A stretch of DNA of 64,000 nucleotides from Chloroflexia bacterium SDU3-3 (GCA_009268125.1 WBOU01000018.1:1-64000), one strand, 5' to 3'. Shown: positions 51,948 to 61,670, numbered from the stretch's first letter. A program made the numbers and translations. Notes: a model not told the origin generated them from the sequence alone.

Positions 51948-52301
51948 GGGTGAATCTTCCTTTTTGTTGTGCGCGCTCATGGCATGTCGCGCATCTGCAG
52001 TTGTGTTGCTTGGCTGCCAATGCGCTCTACAATACAGGATAGATGTTTAGCAGATGTTAGGATTTGTTTGGGATTTTTAGTATATAGGATGTGCTACAGC
52101 GGGGGATAGATATTTTTGGCCGATGTTTTATCTTTTGCGCGAGGTTGGTTGCAAGATCTGCACATATCATAGCGCCAATGGCTTCTTTTCTCGATGTATG
52201 ATAGTATCGCTAGCCGAGAGTTTCGCTGGACCAAGAAAGCTTTTATCGGCAGCGCGATCGATGCAGAATCTCGCTTTTTGTTGAACTTGTTGAGGTGATA
52301 T
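51948..52301. other. Intergenic region between divergent lipoprotein and esterase genes
   Basis: 354 bases, less GC-rich. The ribosome binding site GAGGTG (52292-52297) of the esterase is the only element I can support. Confidence 0.4.
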
Positions 52302-53795
52302 GTGAGCACATACGAAACATCGGCGGCACCCGCGCTCCACGGCGAGGCGGCGCGGCTCGCGTTTGGGGCGATCTTCACCGACCATATGGTGCTGCAGCGC
52401 GAGCGCGACATCCCGGTGTGGGGCTACGGCCCGGCCAGGAGCGCGGTCGAGGTGTCGTTTGGCGGGCTGGTGCGGCGTGGCCGCGTGGGCGCGGATGGCC
52501 GCTGGGCGGTGCGCCTGAACCCCGGCGCGGCTAGCGCCGAGGGGCGGCGGCTGGCGGTGCGGCTGGTGGCCAGCGGCCAGGCGGCGGCGCTGGAGGATGT
52601 GCTGGTGGGCGATGTGTGGTTCTGCTCCGGCCAGTCGAATATGGAGCTGGGCCTGGCATCCGCCGCCGACAGCGAGCGCGAGGTGGCGGGGGCCGATTTC
52701 CCGCTTATCCGCCTGTTCCTGATCCACAAGACCTCGGCCCCGGCGCCGGTGCGCACGCTGGATGCGCGCTGGAAGCTCTGCACGCCCGAGGCGGTGGCCG
52801 AGCATGGCTGGGGTGGCTTCTCGGCGGTGGGCTACCACTTCGGGCGGCGCATCCACCAGCAGCTGGGCGTGCCGGTGGGTCTCATCCAGGCGGCCTACGG
52901 TGGCAGCAAGGTGCAGCCGTTTATCGACCCGGCCTGCATGGCGGGCGACCCGGTGCTGGAGGCCTACCGCCAGGAGATCGCCGAGGCCGACGAGCAGTGG
53001 CGCGCGGCGCTGGCGCAGGCCGGGCTGCCCGCGCCTGAAGAGGCGGGAGCGCCAGGGATGGAGCTGCACCCCTTCGCGCCCTTCGACCAGTGGGACACGC
53101 TCAAGCCCGCATCGGCGTGGAACGCGATGGTGCACCCGCTGCTGCCGTTTGCGGTGCGCGGGGTGCTGTGGTACCAGGGCGAGTCGGACGTAGGGCTGGC
53201 CGACACCTACGAGCTGAAGATGCGGGCGTTGATCGCCGGGTTCCGCCACTCATTTGGCTCGCAGCGCACGCCGGTCTACTTTGCGCAGATCGCGCCGTGG
53301 GCCTACGATGGCAACAGCTGGCAGCTGCTGGAGCTGTGGCAGGCCCAGTATGCGGCGGCGCGCGCCCCGCTGAGCGGGATCGTGACGACGGTGGACGTGG
53401 GCGATATGGATGACATCCACCCCACCAACAAGCGCCCGGTGGGCGAGCGGTTCGCCGCGCTGGCGCTGGCCAAGACCTATGGCCGCGCCGACGTGCCTGC
53501 GGGCGGGCCGGAGCTGCGCTCGGTGCGCTTCCGGCGGGGCGGGGCTGTGCTGCGCTTTAGCACCTTCCAGGGCGCGGGGCTGCGCACCGCCGACGGCGCG
53601 GCCCCGCTGGGCTTCGAGCTGGCGGGGGCGGATGGCGTGTTCCACCCGGCCCAGGGCGCGCTGGAAGGCGAGACGGTGGTGCTGTCGTGTCTCGACCTGG
53701 CGCTGCCCAGCCGCGTGCGCCACGCGTGGCAGGTGGGCGTGACGCCGAACCTGACGGACGAGAGCGGCGTGCCTGCCCTGCCCTTCTCGCGCTAG
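52302..53795 (+). CDS. Sialate O-acetylesterase-like SGNH esterase
   Basis: 497 aa. A short beta domain (FTDHMVLQRERDIPVWG, ~25-95) precedes the SGNH esterase: WFCSGQSNMELGL with the nucleophile Ser112, QAAYGGSKVQPFID, LWYQGESD and MDDIHPTNKRPVGERFAALAL, which holds the Asp-His of the triad. A C-terminal beta-sandwich (~400-497) follows. This is the SASA/CE-type layout, which removes acetyl groups from sialic acid or from plant polysaccharides. There is no signal peptide, so it acts in the cytoplasm, perhaps on imported oligosaccharides. Starts at GTG with GAGGTG five bases before it; the ATG two bases upstream is out of frame. Confidence 0.85.
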   Translation: MSTYETSAAPALHGEAARLAFGAIFTDHMVLQRERDIPVWGYGPARSAVEVSFGGLVRRGRVGADGRWAVRLNPGAASAEGRRLAVRLVASGQAAALEDVLVGDVWFCSGQSNMELGLASAADSEREVAGADFPLIRLFLIHKTSAPAPVRTLDARWKLCTPEAVAEHGWGGFSAVGYHFGRRIHQQLGVPVGLIQAAYGGSKVQPFIDPACMAGDPVLEAYRQEIAEADEQWRAALAQAGLPAPEEAGAPGMELHPFAPFDQWDTLKPASAWNAMVHPLLPFAVRGVLWYQGESDVGLADTYELKMRALIAGFRHSFGSQRTPVYFAQIAPWAYDGNSWQLLELWQAQYAAARAPLSGIVTTVDVGDMDDIHPTNKRPVGERFAALALAKTYGRADVPAGGPELRSVRFRRGGAVLRFSTFQGAGLRTADGAAPLGFELAGADGVFHPAQGALEGETVVLSCLDLALPSRVRHAWQVGVTPNLTDESGVPALPFSR

Positions 53796-53823
53796 CCGCT
53801 GGCCTGCGCGAACCCCCGGCCCA

Positions 53824-53857
53824 CGACCCCGAGGCGCTGTGCAGCGCCTCGGGGTCG
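53824..53857. terminator. Hairpin between convergent genes
   Basis: CGACCCCGAGGCGCT pairs perfectly with AGCGCCTCGGGGTCG (15 bp), loop GTGC, 28 bases after the esterase stop and just before the stop of the quinone reductase-like gene. Confidence 0.65.
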
Positions 53858-53862
53858 CTGCG

Positions 53863-54825
53863 TTATGGCAGCAGCACCAGCCGCTGGCGCGAGTCGCCAG
53901 CCTGCGCCCACACCTCACCCACCTCGGACAGCGGCGCGGTGCGGGTGGCGACTGTGAGCTGGCCGGATGCTGCCAGGTCGAGGAACTGCGGGACCGCCGC
54001 GAGGATCTGCTCGCGGGGGATGGTGCCCATGCCGCTGCCGGAGATCTCCAGCCCCGAGCTGCGCAGCACGGCGGCGGGCAGGCTGATGGTGGGGCCTGCC
54101 ATGCTGCCGACCTCGACCAGGCGAACGCGCGGGGCGTGGTGTGCGAGGCCACGGCGCGTGATCGCCTCGATGGCGGCCTCGGCGGGCGCACCCCATAGGT
54201 AGTCGATGATCACGTGGATGCCCTGCGCGCCCGCCTCGGCGATGGCCTGCACCAGCGCGGGGCGCGGCTGGTCCAGGCTGATCACCGCGTCGGCCCCCAG
54301 GGCGGGCAGCTGGGCCAGGGCCTGCGGGTCACGGCCTGCGGCGATCACGCGGCCTGCGCCCATCAGCTTGGCCAGCTGCACTGCCAGCCTGCCGCTTGCG
54401 CCCGTCGCGCCCAGCACCAGCACCGTCTCACCCTGGGCGAGCTGGCCGCGCTGGCGCAGCGCGAGCCAGGCCGAAAGGCCGGGGTTGAAGATCGCGGCGG
54501 CGGTGGCGTCGTCGAGCGTGTCGGGCAGGGGCAGGCACATCTGGCGCGGGGCGGCGGCCAGCTCGGCCAGCGTGCCGTAGGGGTCGCGCACCAGGCCGAA
54601 GTAGACACGGGTGCCGTCGTCGAGCTGGCCCACGCCGTCGACGCCTGGGATCTGGGGGAAGACCGCCGTGCTGCCATAGTGCTGGCCGCTGGCCAGGCCG
54701 CGCACGATCGGGTGGACCCCGGCGGCGCGCACGTGGATCAGGGTTTCGTGCGGCTGGGGAGTGGGGTCGGCGATCTCCTCGTAGGCGGGGGGCTGGGTGA
54801 AGCTGTGGATCACTGCTGCTTTCAT
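53863..54825 (-). CDS. Zinc-independent MDR oxidoreductase (quinone-reductase-like)
   Basis: 320 aa. The catalytic part AAVIHSFTQPPAYEEIADPTPQP...VFPQIPGVDGVG lacks the ADH zinc cysteine and keeps the QOR-like layout; the NADPH fold is VLVLGATGASGRLAVQLAKLMGAGRVIAAGRDPQAL. Late motifs (GSMAGPTISLPAAVLRSSGLEISGSGMGT) suit the QOR/enoyl-reductase-like group. It reduces quinones or enones with NADPH; specificity is unknown. Located between the esterase and the MalT-like regulator, apparently a single gene. Confidence 0.82.
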   Translation of the reverse strand: MKAAVIHSFTQPPAYEEIADPTPQPHETLIHVRAAGVHPIVRGLASGQHYGSTAVFPQIPGVDGVGQLDDGTRVYFGLVRDPYGTLAELAAAPRQMCLPLPDTLDDATAAAIFNPGLSAWLALRQRGQLAQGETVLVLGATGASGRLAVQLAKLMGAGRVIAAGRDPQALAQLPALGADAVISLDQPRPALVQAIAEAGAQGIHVIIDYLWGAPAEAAIEAITRRGLAHHAPRVRLVEVGSMAGPTISLPAAVLRSSGLEISGSGMGTIPREQILAAVPQFLDLAASGQLTVATRTAPLSEVGEVWAQAGDSRQRLVLLP

Positions 54826-54945
54826 TGGTGCGCTCCTGCTATGCTTGTGTGGGGCCTAGCATAGCGCGGCGGCGGGCCTGCGGCGCTCGCCAAAAGGATG
54901 GCGGTGGGGATGGTGTTTGGGGCTTGGCCTGCCGCCCCCGGCGCA

Positions 54946-57912
54946 TCAGCCGGGCGGCTCGGGCAGGCGCTGCCGCAGGCTCCAGGCCACGGCCTCGCCC
55001 CGCGTGCGCACGCCGATCTTCTGGTAGAGGTGGGCGATGTGCCACTTGATCGTGCTGGTGGCCAAAAAGAGCTGGGCGGCGATGGCCGCATTCGACATGC
55101 CTTTGGCCAGCAGCTGGAGGATCTGCTGCTCGCGTGGCGAGAGCGGCTCGTGGCTGGGCGGCGCGGCGGCCCCGGCCTGCCCCAGCAGGCGCAGGGCGAA
55201 GCTGCGGGCGGCTCGCGGCGTGTTGGCGAGGGCGGCGTAGCCCGCCAGCAGCACGAGCAGCGGCTGGCCCTCGTCGAGGAAGGTGCGCATGGCCTGCTCG
55301 GGGGCGGCCATGGCCAGCGCGCGGCCCAGGTGGGCGGTCGCGTCATTGTCGTTGCCCTGGGCGTGGGCGGCTAGGGCCAGCAGGGCCATGGCCTCGATGG
55401 CGGCGGCGGCGCGGCCCGCCGCCTGGGCGCTGGCCAGCACCTGTTGCAGCAGGGCTGCGGCCTCGGCGTAGCGGCCCTGGTCCAGCCGCACCCGCGCCAG
55501 CGTGAGATCGCTAAAGGCGCTGAGCGCCGAGGCAGCCCCGCTCGCCTCGGATTGGTAGCGGTCGGCCCAGCGTGTGGCGCTGGGCAGCTCGCCCCAGCGG
55601 CAGTCGAGCCGCGCGCGCAGGGCCTGGATCTGCCAGGCGGTGTGGGGCGTCACTCGCTGCTCGTAGACCCAGCGCTCGATGGCGGCGAGTGTGTCATAGG
55701 CGCGGCCTTTGTTGCCGCGCTGGCTGTGGATGCGGGCTAGGGTGATGTAGCCATCCACCATGATCTCGGGGTGCTGGATGTGGGGGGCGGCTAGCCCGCG
55801 CTCGATGTGCTCCAGCGCTCGCTCGGGCTGGTCCCACTCGTGGTAGATCGTGCCCAGCCGCAGCAGCGCCCAGCTGGTGTAGCCTGCGGCGTTGCCCGCA
55901 TCCGCCATGAGCTGGATAGCCTCGTGGCAGCTGCGCTCGGCCTGGCGCAGGCGGCCCTGGGAAAGCTCTTTGATGATGCGGTTGTCGAGCGCGAAGGCGG
56001 CGATCAGCAAGTTGCCGTGCCCCAGGCTGCGGTGCGCTACCTCGCTCATGCGGCGGGCGGCTTCGTCGGGGGCATCCTGCATGGTTAGCTGGGTGGTGCT
56101 AACAATGATTGTGGCGATGTCGATCAGCAGATGCTCGTGGGGCGGCAGCCGTCGCAGCGCCTCGCGGGCTATCTGGTGCGCGGCCTCCATCTGGCCGCCC
56201 TGGATCAGGTCGCTGAAGGCGCGGATGGCCGCGCCGTGGCCGCGCAGCTGTGGCGGGATGGCGCTGGGCTGGAGCGCGGGCTGCTGGAGCAGCTGGGTGG
56301 CGCGGGTGTTTTCGCCGCGCATGAACAGGGCCAGCGCGACATAGATGGCCAGCAGCGGGTGTTTGGCCTGGGCCTGATTGTCCAGCGCATCCCACCAGCC
56401 GATCAGGTCGGCCAGCGCGCCGCTTTGCAGCGCGCCTGGGGCCTCGGCCTGGGCCAGCGCGGCGGCCAGTGCCGGGTCGTGCCCGTCGAGCGCGTGGCGG
56501 ATGCCGCTGCGGCGGTCGCCGTGCTGGCCGTGCCAGCGGGCGGCGCGCTGGTGGCACGCGGCCAGCAGATCGGGGGTGCGGGCCAGCAGATCGCGCAGCA
56601 TGTCGGCCAGCAGGTGGTGGTAGCGGAACCAGCGCCGCTCGCTGTCGAGCGTGCTGGTGAACAGGCCGCGCCGCTCAAGTGTGTCGAGCATGGCCTGGGC
56701 CTCCCCGGGCTGCGCGGTCTGCGCTACGGCGTCGCCGAGCGGGCCGCAGACCTGATCGAGGATGGATGTGCGCAGCAGAAAATCGCGCGTGGTGGTGGGC
56801 AGATCGGCCACTACCGTCTCCATGAGGTAGTCGCCAATATAGCCGCCGCTGCTGCCCAGCGTGGCCAGGGCCATGGCGGGCGTGGCGGCGGTAGCCAGTG
56901 CCAGGCTGGCCAGCTGCACCCCGGCGGCCCAGCCCTCGATCTGCTCTTCTAGCGCGGCGAGCTGGGCCTCATCCAGGTGGGTGCTGGCGGCGCTGGCCAG
57001 CAGCTGGCGCGACTCGGCAGGGGTGAGGCGCAGCGCCGCGTGGCCTAGCTCGGCCACCTGCCCGTGGGCGCGCAGCCGCGCCAGGGGTATGTCGGGGGCG
57101 CTGCGGCTAGCGATGGCCACCCGCAGGCTGGCGGGCATATGCTGGATGAGGAAGAGCAGCCCCTCGCTGATGACGGGGCTATCGGCCATGTGGTAGTCGT
57201 CTAGGGCCAGCAGGATGTGGCCGGGGTGCTCGGCCAGCGCGTTGATCAGCGGGGCGAGAAAGCCCTGCGGCGGCGCGTGCGGGGCGCGGCGCAGCGCGGC
57301 GGCGGCCTGGGCGGTGTGGCCGGGGGCGGCCCGCTCGATGCTGGCCAGCACGTGCCGCCAGAACTGCGCAGGCTCGCGGTTGCCCTGGCCGATGCTCAGC
57401 CATGCGATGCCCCAGCCCCGCCACTGGTAGTGCAGGCATGCGTCGGCCAGCAGCGTGGTCTTGCCAAAGCCCGCTGGGGCGATGATCAGGGCGCAGGGGC
57501 TGCGCAGCGCCGCCGTGAGCTGCTGGATGAGCGCCGGGCGCGGCAGCAGCGCCTGGGGCGGCTGCGGGATGGCCAGTCGGGTGTGGATGATCGCGCTCTC
57601 CGGCATGGGTGGGGCCGTGGCCGTGCTAGCGCTGAGGGCGGCGGCGACCGTGCGCATGTGCTGGGGGCTGAGGTCTTGGCTGCGGCCAAGGTAGCGTTTG
57701 CGCAGCCGGCCCTGGCTGCGGCGGTAGGCGTACCAGTAGCGCCCGCCCGCCCGCTCTTCGTGGCGGGCGGTGAAGCTGCCGCCTGCGTCGCGGTAGCTGA
57801 AGTGCTGGGCGCTTTCCAACCAGGTGTACCAATCCGGGCTGCCAAGCGCGATTGGCACGGCGCTGGGGTCGGGGTGGCATTGGCTCTGGGTAACATAGGG
57901 ATAGCGGGCCAT
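54946..57912 (-). CDS. MalT-type LuxR transcriptional activator (STAND ATPase)
   Basis: 988 aa. An N-terminal ~90-residue module (WYTWLESAQHFSYRDAGGSF, YWYAYRRSQGRLRKRYLGRSQDLS) resembles an arm-type/AP2-like DNA-binding unit seen in Chloroflexota relatives (family knowledge). Then a STAND ATPase: Walker A LIIAPAGFGKTTLLADACL (~138-156), Walker B LLALDDYHMA; a long TPR-like helical region (~450-900); and a C-terminal LuxR HTH (~922-980) LSPREQQILQLLAKGMSNAAIAAQLF..STIKWHIAHLYQKIG. Such proteins bind a sugar or metabolite and activate nearby transport genes in an ATP-dependent oligomer. The divergent sugar ABC operon is the likely target, but this is inferred from position. Begins at ATG 57912. 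Confidence 0.88.
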   Translation of the reverse strand: MARYPYVTQSQCHPDPSAVPIALGSPDWYTWLESAQHFSYRDAGGSFTARHEERAGGRYWYAYRRSQGRLRKRYLGRSQDLSPQHMRTVAAALSASTATAPPMPESAIIHTRLAIPQPPQALLPRPALIQQLTAALRSPCALIIAPAGFGKTTLLADACLHYQWRGWGIAWLSIGQGNREPAQFWRHVLASIERAAPGHTAQAAAALRRAPHAPPQGFLAPLINALAEHPGHILLALDDYHMADSPVISEGLLFLIQHMPASLRVAIASRSAPDIPLARLRAHGQVAELGHAALRLTPAESRQLLASAASTHLDEAQLAALEEQIEGWAAGVQLASLALATAATPAMALATLGSSGGYIGDYLMETVVADLPTTTRDFLLRTSILDQVCGPLGDAVAQTAQPGEAQAMLDTLERRGLFTSTLDSERRWFRYHHLLADMLRDLLARTPDLLAACHQRAARWHGQHGDRRSGIRHALDGHDPALAAALAQAEAPGALQSGALADLIGWWDALDNQAQAKHPLLAIYVALALFMRGENTRATQLLQQPALQPSAIPPQLRGHGAAIRAFSDLIQGGQMEAAHQIAREALRRLPPHEHLLIDIATIIVSTTQLTMQDAPDEAARRMSEVAHRSLGHGNLLIAAFALDNRIIKELSQGRLRQAERSCHEAIQLMADAGNAAGYTSWALLRLGTIYHEWDQPERALEHIERGLAAPHIQHPEIMVDGYITLARIHSQRGNKGRAYDTLAAIERWVYEQRVTPHTAWQIQALRARLDCRWGELPSATRWADRYQSEASGAASALSAFSDLTLARVRLDQGRYAEAAALLQQVLASAQAAGRAAAAIEAMALLALAAHAQGNDNDATAHLGRALAMAAPEQAMRTFLDEGQPLLVLLAGYAALANTPRAARSFALRLLGQAGAAAPPSHEPLSPREQQILQLLAKGMSNAAIAAQLFLATSTIKWHIAHLYQKIGVRTRGEAVAWSLRQRLPEPPG

Positions 57913-58051
57913 GGCACTGCCTTTGCGATAGGGGGCGATTGTGGTGTGGGTATCTTAGCAGAGATCTGGGTAACTTTGGGGTGCGAAGATTGGCTGGTTT
58001 TCTGCATCGATGTGCGTATTGACAGCCCATGCCTGCCCTTTTATGATGATG

Positions 58052-58080
58052 TTGTCAAGTTTCCTGCGCAAGTTTATCCT
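58052..58080 (+). promoter_or_regulatory. Promoter of the sugar ABC operon
   Basis: TTGTCA (58052-58057), 17-base spacer, TATCCT (58075-58080). The direct repeat CAAGTTT (58056 and 58069, 13 bases apart) overlaps the boxes and could be a regulator site. It lies about 110 bases before the binding-protein start, in the gap shared with the MalT-like gene. Confidence 0.5.
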
Positions 58081-58192
58081 GTTTATACATCTGCACCCAC
58101 CGTGGCCTGTTTTTCGCAGTGCGGCGGGCAGGATGTGGTAGACTGCGGAACGCCATGATGGCCGGTACTGTACAGATTCTTGGAGGGATAAG

Positions 58193-59629
58193 ATGAGGCA
58201 TCGTTTTGTGAGCGCCGTGCTGCTCGCCAGCATCGCGCTGCTGAGCGCGTGCGGCGGCACGGCCAGCGCGCCCGCCGCCAGCACCGCCGCGCCAGCGGCC
58301 CCGGCCACCGCCGCGCCCGTCGCTACCGAGGCGGCCAGTGCGCCCGCCGCCACCGAGGCGGCCAGCGCGCCCGCCGGTGATGCCACCGCCGCGCCCGCCG
58401 CCAGCGGTGAGCAGGTGACGATCACCTGGGGCTTCTGGGGCAGCCCCGAGGAGAAGGCCAGCCACGAGCGTGTGGCCGCCGAGTTTGAAAAGACCCACCC
58501 CAACATCAAGGTTGCGATCTGGCACCAGCCCTGGGATGACTACTTCACCAAGCTGAAGACGCTGTGGGCGGGCGGCGACCCCAGCCAGATCCCCGATGTG
58601 CTGTTCCTGTGGCCCACGCCCAGCTATGCCGCCAACGGCGTGCTGGAGGATCTGACGCCATATATCGAGAAGAGCGGCTACGACCTGAGCGACTACTGGC
58701 CCGCGCTGCTGGAGTCCTCCAGCTACCAGGGCAAGGTCTACGGCTTCCCGCGCGACATCGACGTGGAGGCGCTCTACTATAACAAGAAGATCTTCGACGA
58801 GGCGGGCGTGGCCTACCCCACCGACTCGTGGACGTGGGACGACCTGCGCGCCGCCGCCCAGAAGCTGAGCGTGGTGGAGGCCAATGGCCGCGTGCAGCGC
58901 TACGGCCTAGCTATCGAGGCGGGCAAGTGGTCGCTGTGGGTCAACCAGAACAAGGGGCAGATCTTGGACGACCTGCGCAACCCCAGCGCCTGCAAGCTGA
59001 CCGACCCTGCCGCCCAGGATGCCATTGGCTTCTTCAGCGGCCTGCTGAATGACAAGCTGGCGATGCGCGACGCCGACCTGAGCCAGGCGGGCGGCGACGC
59101 TGCGGTGTTTCAGGCCGGTCAGGCCGCCATGATCATCCAGAACTCCAGCCGCGTCTCGGCGTTTAACACGGCGGGGCTGGACTACGACGTGGCGGCGCTG
59201 CCCATCCCCAAGGGCGGCCAGCGCGCCGCCAGTGCTGGCGGGGCCGCGTGGGTGATGAGCGCCCAGAGCCAGCACAAAAATGCGGCCTGGGAGTTCCTCA
59301 GCTGGCTGCAGAGCAAGGACGGCGGCGAGAAGCTTTACACCGAGGCGGGCGAAATCTTCCCGGCGCTGCAGTCGGTGGCCAAGTCCGAGGCCTTCCTGAA
59401 GTCGGGCCAGCCCCCGGCGAACCGCCAAGCCTTCCTGACCGAGGGCGAGAGCGCCAAGGTGGGCCGGTTTGGCTACTTCCCCGACTGGGATGAGCTGAGC
59501 GGCTCGGTGATCGACGCAGGGCTGCAGCCGATCTGGGCGGGCGAGGCCCAGCCAGCCGATGTGCTGCCCGCGCTCTGCCAGCAGGTAGATGCCTTCTTGA
59601 AGAGCAAGGGCTACCCCAAGGCCCAGTAG
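58193..59629 (+). CDS. Sugar ABC transporter substrate-binding lipoprotein
   Basis: 478 aa. Lipobox LLASIALLSAC (Cys ~20), then a low-complexity Ala/Pro/Thr linker to ~75 with repeated ATEAASAPA units, and a family-1 (MalE-like) binding protein: QVTITWGFWGSPEEKASHERVAAEFEKTHPNIKV, YGFPRDIDVEALYYNKKIFDEAG and QAGQAAMIIQNSSRVSAF are typical. It would capture an oligosaccharide and deliver it to the two permeases just downstream. GGAGGGATAAG precedes the ATG. The linker suits a lipoprotein that must cross a thick wall or S-layer. Sugar specificity unknown. Confidence 0.9.
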   Translation: MRHRFVSAVLLASIALLSACGGTASAPAASTAAPAAPATAAPVATEAASAPAATEAASAPAGDATAAPAASGEQVTITWGFWGSPEEKASHERVAAEFEKTHPNIKVAIWHQPWDDYFTKLKTLWAGGDPSQIPDVLFLWPTPSYAANGVLEDLTPYIEKSGYDLSDYWPALLESSSYQGKVYGFPRDIDVEALYYNKKIFDEAGVAYPTDSWTWDDLRAAAQKLSVVEANGRVQRYGLAIEAGKWSLWVNQNKGQILDDLRNPSACKLTDPAAQDAIGFFSGLLNDKLAMRDADLSQAGGDAAVFQAGQAAMIIQNSSRVSAFNTAGLDYDVAALPIPKGGQRAASAGGAAWVMSAQSQHKNAAWEFLSWLQSKDGGEKLYTEAGEIFPALQSVAKSEAFLKSGQPPANRQAFLTEGESAKVGRFGYFPDWDELSGSVIDAGLQPIWAGEAQPADVLPALCQQVDAFLKSKGYPKAQ

Positions 59630-59719
59630 CCGCTGGTCTTCAACCTGCATAGCGTGTTGGTAGGGGTGCTATCATGCACCCCTACGGTGTTCTTCTGGCC
59701 TGATGATAAGGGATTGCCG

Positions 59720-60679
59720 ATGTTCTCGCGCTCGAAGGGTGCGGCGGCGCAGCGCAGCCAGGGCCGCAGGTGGAGGCCGGGGCAGCAGTCCGAGGCCTAC
59801 CTGTTTCTGCTGCCGAGCCTGCTGGGCTTTGTGCTGTTTGTGCTGCTGCCCATGCTTGGCTCGCTGGCGCTAAGCCTGATGGATTGGAATCTGCTTGCGC
59901 CGCCGCGCTTTGTGGGCCTGGGCAACTACGCGCTGCTGTTTACCGCCGACCCGATCTTTGCGAAGGCCGCCGGAAACACGCTGTTCTACACGGTGACGAT
60001 TGTGCCGCTGCAGCTGGGGCTTGGGCTGCTGCTGGCGCTGGCGCTGAACCAGCGGATCCACGGCCTGGGGCTGTATCGGCTGGTCTATTTTATGCCGGTC
60101 GTCAGCAGTGTGGTGGCCACAGCGCTGATCTTCCAATGGATGTTTAATCGCGATTTCGGGATTGTGAGCGCGCTGTTCTGGGAGCTGGGCGAGCGCACCG
60201 GGCTGCCGATCGCGCCGCCGGATTGGCTGAACAGTACGGCCTGGGCCAAGCCCTCGGTGGTGGCGCTGACGGTCTGGAAGAACGTGGGCTTCACCATGGT
60301 GATCTACCTGGCGGGCCTGCAGGCCGTGCCCACAACCCTGTACGAGGCGGCGACGGTGGATGGCGCGGGGGCGTGGGCGCGGCTCCGCCACATCACGCTG
60401 CCGCTGATCAGCCCGACGACATTCTTTTTGCTGGTGATCCAGATGATCGGTGCGATCCAGCTGTTTAGCGAGCCGTATGTGATGACGGGTGGCAAGGGTG
60501 GCCCGGCGCACGCCACCAAGTCGCTGGTGTTCTATATCTGGGAGAGCGGGTTTCGCTACAGCCAGATGGGCAAGGCCTCGGCGGTGGCCTGGGTGCTGTT
60601 TGCCGCCGTGCTGCTGTGCACGCTGGCCCAGAACTGGCTGCAGCGCCGCTGGGTGCACTACGAGGCGGGGGAGGAGTAG
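59720..60679 (+). CDS. Sugar ABC transporter permease, MalF/UgpA type
   Basis: 319 aa with six hydrophobic segments. The EAA loop is YEAATVDGAGAWARLRHITLPLISPTTFF, where the ATPase coupling helix binds; NTLFYTVTIVPLQLGLGLLLAL is the usual TM2-TM3 region. ATG 59720 is used; upstream in-frame residues are leader. It follows the binding-protein gene by 90 bases and precedes the MalG-type gene by three, so they form one transcript. No ATPase gene is present, as is common for CUT1 importers that share an MsmX/UgpC-like ATPase encoded elsewhere. Confidence 0.9.
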   Translation: MFSRSKGAAAQRSQGRRWRPGQQSEAYLFLLPSLLGFVLFVLLPMLGSLALSLMDWNLLAPPRFVGLGNYALLFTADPIFAKAAGNTLFYTVTIVPLQLGLGLLLALALNQRIHGLGLYRLVYFMPVVSSVVATALIFQWMFNRDFGIVSALFWELGERTGLPIAPPDWLNSTAWAKPSVVALTVWKNVGFTMVIYLAGLQAVPTTLYEAATVDGAGAWARLRHITLPLISPTTFFLLVIQMIGAIQLFSEPYVMTGGKGGPAHATKSLVFYIWESGFRYSQMGKASAVAWVLFAAVLLCTLAQNWLQRRWVHYEAGEE

Positions 60680-60682
60680 CCG

Positions 60683-61531
60683 ATGAGCGATGATATGCTG
60701 CGCGGGCCGCGCCCGCGCTTCCGCCCTGCCCACATCCCGCTGCACCTGGCGCTGATCGCGGGCGGCGTGGTGATGCTGCTGCCCTTCGCGTGGATGCTCA
60801 GCACCTCGCTGAAGCCGCCTGCGGAGGTGTTTGCCTACCCGCCGATCTGGCTGCCCAGCGCGCTGGCCTGGGAGAACTACCAGAAGGCCTGGGCCTCGAT
60901 GCCGTTTGGGCGCTACTACCTCAACAGTCTGCTGGTGACGACGAGCGTGACGGTCATTCAGCTGCTCACGGCCTCGCTGGCGGCCTTTGCGTTTGCGCGG
61001 CTGCGCTTCTGGGGGCGCGAGGCGCTGTTCCTGCTGTATCTGGCGGCGCTGATGATCCCCGCGCAGGTGACAATGATCCCCAACTTTGTGCTTGTGCGCG
61101 CCCTGGGCTGGTACGACACCTACCAGGCGCTCATCCTGCCGCCCGCGTTCTCGGCGCTCAGCACCTTCTTGCTGCGCCAGTCGTTCCGGTCGATCCCGCA
61201 CGACCTGGATGAGGCGGCGCGGATCGACGGGGCGTCCTCGCTGCGCATCTGGTGGAGCGTGCTGCTGCCGCTGATCGCCCCCGCGCTCTCGGCGCTGGCG
61301 ATCATCACGGCGCTAGGCAGCTGGAACGAGTTCCTGTGGCCGCTGATCGTGACCAACTCGGATGCGGTGCGCACCCTGCCGGTGGGCCTGAGCGCTTTCC
61401 AGGGCCAGTTCAAGGTGGAGTGGAACCTGCTGATGGCCGGGTCGGTGATCGCGATGCTGCCGATACTAGCGCTGTACACGGCGGCGCAGCGCCAGTTCAT
61501 CCAGGGCGTGGCAATGACCGGCGGGCGGTGA
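60683..61531 (+). CDS. Sugar ABC transporter permease, MalG/UgpE type
   Basis: 282 aa, six TM segments. EAA loop: DEAARIDGASSLRIWWSVLLPLIAPAL. FAWMLSTSLKPPAEVFAYPPIWLPS and WNEFLWPLIVTNSD are the standard start and C-terminal motifs of the CUT1 second permease. GGGGGAGGAG lies at the end of the preceding gene, so translation is coupled. Last gene of the operon; repeat elements and a terminator follow. The pair with the MalF-type protein should form a heterodimer channel. Confidence 0.9.
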   Translation: MSDDMLRGPRPRFRPAHIPLHLALIAGGVVMLLPFAWMLSTSLKPPAEVFAYPPIWLPSALAWENYQKAWASMPFGRYYLNSLLVTTSVTVIQLLTASLAAFAFARLRFWGREALFLLYLAALMIPAQVTMIPNFVLVRALGWYDTYQALILPPAFSALSTFLLRQSFRSIPHDLDEAARIDGASSLRIWWSVLLPLIAPALSALAIITALGSWNEFLWPLIVTNSDAVRTLPVGLSAFQGQFKVEWNLLMAGSVIAMLPILALYTAAQRQFIQGVAMTGGR

Positions 61532-61534
61532 TAC

Positions 61535-61586
61535 TTCACCACGAAGACGCGCATGTTTACCACCAAGACTCCAAGACTCCAAGATT
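61535..61586. repeat. Dispersed (CACCAAGA)n-type repeat, copy 4
   Basis: TTCACCACGAAGACGCGCAT then TTTACCACCAAGACTCCAAG and a third degenerate unit. It starts four bases after the permease stop. Confidence 0.75.
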
Positions 61587-61670
61587 GCTAGGGGATGGGG
61601 TGTGGGGCGCTGAATGTGCGTGTATGGTGCTTTGAGGGACGGCGTTCTAGATTGGTGTAATGAAGCAAAG

